8,526 bases of DNA, taken from contig JBBIRM010000123.1 in the NCBI GenBank assembly GCA_037441765.1, positions 1 through 8,526 of the forward strand, read 5' to 3'. Below the pieces are notes generated by a model. It was not told where the DNA came from and searched no databases. It worked only from the letters and a program-made list of their open reading frames with translations. This document shows positions 6,371 to 8,526 of the stretch, in pieces. Every line of letters begins with the position of its first letter. Position 1 is the first letter of the stretch. The position numbers and the translations under genes are program-made. The stretch is from JBBIRM01 sp037441765 (GTDB lineage: Bacteria > Desulfobacterota > BSN033 > UBA1163).

Positions 6371-8329
6371 TCAAGTCAGAATTTTTCTCTTTACTAAATC
6401 TTCAATAACGTAGCCCAAGTCCAAGTTTTTTAAAGTCTCTTTTGTAGGAATGCCATTTTCATTCCATCCTTTAAATTTGTAGTATTCATCAAGAAGCTTT
6501 TCTTCGAGTTCGGGAAACCTTTTTTTCCAATGATCTTGTGGAGGGTGTTCGTCTTTTCTTCTTAAACCCCTTCTCACATTAAAAGATCTTATCAAGTTTC
6601 TGACCCTTTTTACTATCTTCAAAAGTTCTTGTTCATCTAATTCAATTCCTGTTGCGAATGAAATTATTTTAGGCAAATTGTGTATATGATATGGGGGCTT
6701 TAAGGTAAATGAAGATAATCCTGCACAAATTCCTGTGCAGTCATCAAAATAATGCATTGTCTCCATCCAATCAACAATTTCACAAGTTTCATATACCGGT
6801 GGATAATATGGATAGGTACCGGGTTCCCAATATTTAACAAAGTAATGTTTAAATTCTTCCTTCGGAACATGATACCAATCCTTAATAAATTCCTCCCGAT
6901 CTTCCTTTCTGGTGAAAGGCCCCTGAGGAAATTGACCTTCAATTTGGGTGATTTGGATTTTCTCTCCCGTCGCCCACATTAAATAATAAACCGGATTCAG
7001 TACTCCTAATTTTATTGGAACCTGTTCGAGTTTTTTAATTGAATTATGGTCATAGTTTTCCGCACCTTTCCCTATTTGACGTGCTGCCCAGTAAATACCA
7101 TTTGCTAAAATATCCCCTATTCCTTCTCTATGCACAATCTTTTCGAGTAAATAAAAGAACCTTTCTTCATTCGATGACGGAAATCCAGGAAGGTCAGATT
7201 CAGTAAGAATTCCAGCCTCATAAAGCTCGATAGCAAAAGCCATAACTTGTGGGGCTGTTATTGAATCTACTCCATGTTGTATTCCACGACCTATGATTTT
7301 AAAGCCAAAATCCAAATTGTCTGTTATAGCCCCTAAAACATAGGTCTCTTTGGAAAAGCACTTCGTTATGTATGCTTGCAAGAAATCGGGGTCAACAATT
7401 AAAGCTTTGCATCTGAGAGGACAATTATAACAGCTCACCATTCTTTTCTTAACTCTTTCAGTAGCACTTTTCCATCTTTCTTGAATTTGCTCATTCCAAA
7501 AATCTTTCTTTCTATACCTTGCATTTCCCCATGAAAAACTATTGGTCAACCATTCTTCACCACCTTCGAAAATAATTCCAAGAGATGCTTGCATAGGAGA
7601 GCATCCTTTAGGGTCAACTTTTATAGGTTTTTTTTGTCTCTCATCTATGTACGCCAAGATATTTTTACAAATTTCAAGAAATTCTCTAGGCCTTGCAATG
7701 AACAAGTCCTTTGTTCCCCTAACAGCTATAGCCTTCAAGTTTTTGGAACCCATTATTGCACCTAACCCTCCCCTACTCGAACTTGACCAAATATGTTCGA
7801 TTGAAGCAAAATAAACGAGGTTTTCACCTGCAGGACCAATCGCAATGATTTGGGTTCTAGGGTCTCTTAGTTCTTCCTTTATAATCTGAATGGTTTCAAG
7901 TGTACCTTTTCCTACAAGGTGTCTGGCATCTCGGATCTCCACATGATTATTGTATACCCATAGATAGACCCAATGAGGGGCTTTCCCCCAAATTACTATT
8001 CTGTCATACCCCGCGTGCTTTAATTCCGCTCCCCAAGGGTTGCCCATTATAGAGTATGCCATGAGAAGAGTTTGGGGGGAAATAGAAGTAACAATTGTGC
8101 GATTTGCACCGGGTGTTAAGGTTCCAGTTAGAAGGCCTGGACCAAAAATTAAGACATTGTCTGGAGAAAAGGGTTGAATTTCAGGATAAACCCTGTCCCA
8201 TAATATCTTTGCGTTTATCCCTAACCCACCAAGGTAAAGCTCTGTTAAATTTAAGTCAGTTTCCACTTTTTGGGTTAATCCTGTCGTAAGATTAATTTCC
8301 AGGTTGAAGCCATTTTCTGAATATCGCAT
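6371..8329 (-). CDS. Tungsten-type aldehyde:ferredoxin oxidoreductase family enzyme, BamB-like (class II benzoyl-CoA reductase catalytic subunit relative)
   Basis: The 652 residues are an almost exact length match to BamB (about 653), longer than the classical AOR (about 605). The N-terminal metallopterin domain spans roughly 5-210 and includes LGGLGINAKILWDR (33-46), GPAGEN (165-170) and SRGGLGAIMGSKNLKAIAV (185-203). [4Fe-4S] ligands are Cys300, Cys303 and Cys307 (CYNCPLRC) and Cys535 (TGICAG). Cys324 in KCFSKETY matches a BamB cysteine near the metal. BamB-type segments include QITQIEGQFPQG (459-470), AGLSSFTLKPPYHIHN (536-551) and GWNENGIPTKETL (621-633), matched from memory of the Geobacter sequence. 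The expected cofactor is a tungsten bis-pyranopterin. Glu251 and His260, proposed for ring protonation in BamB, align with Ile252 and Leu261 here, so ring reduction of benzoyl-CoA is uncertain. No BamC-like ferredoxin subunit follows. The start is secure because MRYSENGFNLEINLTTG is the family N-terminus, although the ribosome binding site is weak. It heads the cluster. Alternatives are reduction or oxidation of another CoA ester, or an aldehyde oxidoreductase. Confidence 0.94.
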   Translation of the reverse strand: MRYSENGFNLEINLTTGLTQKVETDLNLTELYLGGLGINAKILWDRVYPEIQPFSPDNVLIFGPGLLTGTLTPGANRTIVTSISPQTLLMAYSIMGNPWGAELKHAGYDRIVIWGKAPHWVYLWVYNNHVEIRDARHLVGKGTLETIQIIKEELRDPRTQIIAIGPAGENLVYFASIEHIWSSSSRGGLGAIMGSKNLKAIAVRGTKDLFIARPREFLEICKNILAYIDERQKKPIKVDPKGCSPMQASLGIIFEGGEEWLTNSFSWGNARYRKKDFWNEQIQERWKSATERVKKRMVSCYNCPLRCKALIVDPDFLQAYITKCFSKETYVLGAITDNLDFGFKIIGRGIQHGVDSITAPQVMAFAIELYEAGILTESDLPGFPSSNEERFFYLLEKIVHREGIGDILANGIYWAARQIGKGAENYDHNSIKKLEQVPIKLGVLNPVYYLMWATGEKIQITQIEGQFPQGPFTRKEDREEFIKDWYHVPKEEFKHYFVKYWEPGTYPYYPPVYETCEIVDWMETMHYFDDCTGICAGLSSFTLKPPYHIHNLPKIISFATGIELDEQELLKIVKRVRNLIRSFNVRRGLRRKDEHPPQDHWKKRFPELEEKLLDEYYKFKGWNENGIPTKETLKNLDLGYVIEDLVKRKILT

Positions 8330-8376
8330 ATTCTACTCTATTCTCATCTTACAAAATATTCGTGAGTAGACTATTT

Positions 8377-8406
8377 TTTAAACCCAAATGTGATAAAAAA
8401 AATCAA
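8377..8406 (-). promoter_or_regulatory. Weak sigma-70-type promoter candidate for the cluster
   Basis: On the minus strand TTGATT (8406-8401) and TTTAAA (8382-8377) are separated by 18 bases and lie about 50 bases before the ATG at 8329. Both boxes match only 4 of 6 consensus bases in very AT-rich sequence. No sigma-54 type GG-N10-GC signature was found in the leader. Confidence 0.15.
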
Positions 8407-8427
8407 CATAAAAAATAATCCTCAAAA

Positions 8428-8526
8428 ATGCGTGAATTTGCTATAATTAAAATAGCTTTTAATAAAGATCATATAGATTTTATGGGCTCAAAATGTTATA
8501 TTAGGGCCAATAAATTCCTTTGCACA
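8428..8526 (+). CDS. Possible start of a divergent gene (open to the window edge, unrecognised)
   Basis: From an ATG at 8428 the plus strand stays open for 33 codons to the end of the window, beginning MREFAIIKIAFNKDHIDF. There is no clear ribosome binding site before it and the peptide is not recognised. Open runs of this length occur by chance, so it is listed only because a divergent regulator gene would be a natural neighbour for a catabolic cluster. The inverted repeat at 8440-8456 would fall inside it. Confidence 0.12.
   Translation, partial: MREFAIIKIAFNKDHIDFMGSKCYIRANKFLCT

Larger units (their letters stand above)
8330..8526. other. AT-rich leader upstream of the cluster
   Basis: These 197 bases precede the first gene and are the most AT-rich stretch of the window, as expected for a promoter region. 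They hold a small inverted repeat GCTAT-N7-ATAGC at 8440-8456, which could be an operator but is short enough to be chance. On the minus strand all three frames close within about 12 codons of the right edge, so if a gene lies upstream on this strand only its last few codons could be present. No RNA gene or terminator is visible. Confidence 0.5.

Noticed and set aside
4823..8329. Horizontal transfer of the first two genes suggested by AT-richness
   Set aside because: Hand counts on sampled lines gave roughly 27-45% GC here against 38-60% in the other genes, but with wide overlap. That is not enough to claim foreign origin.
1..8526. CRISPR array, insertion sequence, phage or toxin-antitoxin genes
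   Set aside because: No regularly spaced direct repeats, transposase or integrase motifs, or small paired genes were seen on either strand.

Overview
The window reads as one directional catabolic gene cluster, entirely on the minus strand, from an anaerobic bacterium. The best guess is a sulfate-reducing or syntrophic member of the former Deltaproteobacteria. This is inferred from the gene content (a tungsten-type aldehyde:ferredoxin oxidoreductase of the benzoyl-CoA-reductase BamB kind, an HdrA-like protein, and flavin and thiolase enzymes of acyl-CoA breakdown), not from any taxonomic marker. Composition is moderately AT-rich.

In transcription order (right to left): an AT-rich leader (8526-8330); a 652-residue AOR-family enzyme closely resembling BamB (8329-6371); a 497-residue flavoprotein of the 4-hydroxybutyryl-CoA dehydratase / HpaB superfamily (6316-4823); a thiolase (4750-3542); an acyl-CoA dehydrogenase (3460-2312); a 212-base gap holding a REP-like palindrome; a second, paralogous acyl-CoA dehydrogenase (2099-951); a 3-hydroxyacyl-CoA dehydrogenase (933-79); and the first 20 codons of an HdrA-like flavin/iron-sulfur protein (61-1) that runs out of the window. 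Gaps are 54, 72, 81, 212, 17 and 17 bases, so one operon or two closely linked ones are likely.

Together the genes can supply the oxidation and cleavage steps of CoA-thioester beta-oxidation: two FAD dehydrogenations, NAD-dependent hydroxyacyl oxidation and thiolysis. They also supply two unusual redox or lyase enzymes and the start of a probable electron-transfer or electron-bifurcation module. No enoyl-CoA hydratase, CoA ligase, electron-transfer flavoprotein or BamC-like partner is present here. A plausible reading is breakdown of an aromatic, alicyclic or branched carboxylic acid through CoA thioesters; the substrate cannot be read from the sequence.

The two most unusual genes are the first two. 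The BamB-like protein keeps its [4Fe-4S] cysteines and the BamB backbone motifs, but appears to lack the Glu/His residues proposed as proton donors in benzoyl-CoA reduction. The dehydratase-like protein keeps only the histidine of the four [4Fe-4S] ligands known from 4-hydroxybutyryl-CoA dehydratase; all three cysteines and two further catalytic residues are replaced. Side by side, they suggest a reaction that differs from those of the characterised relatives.
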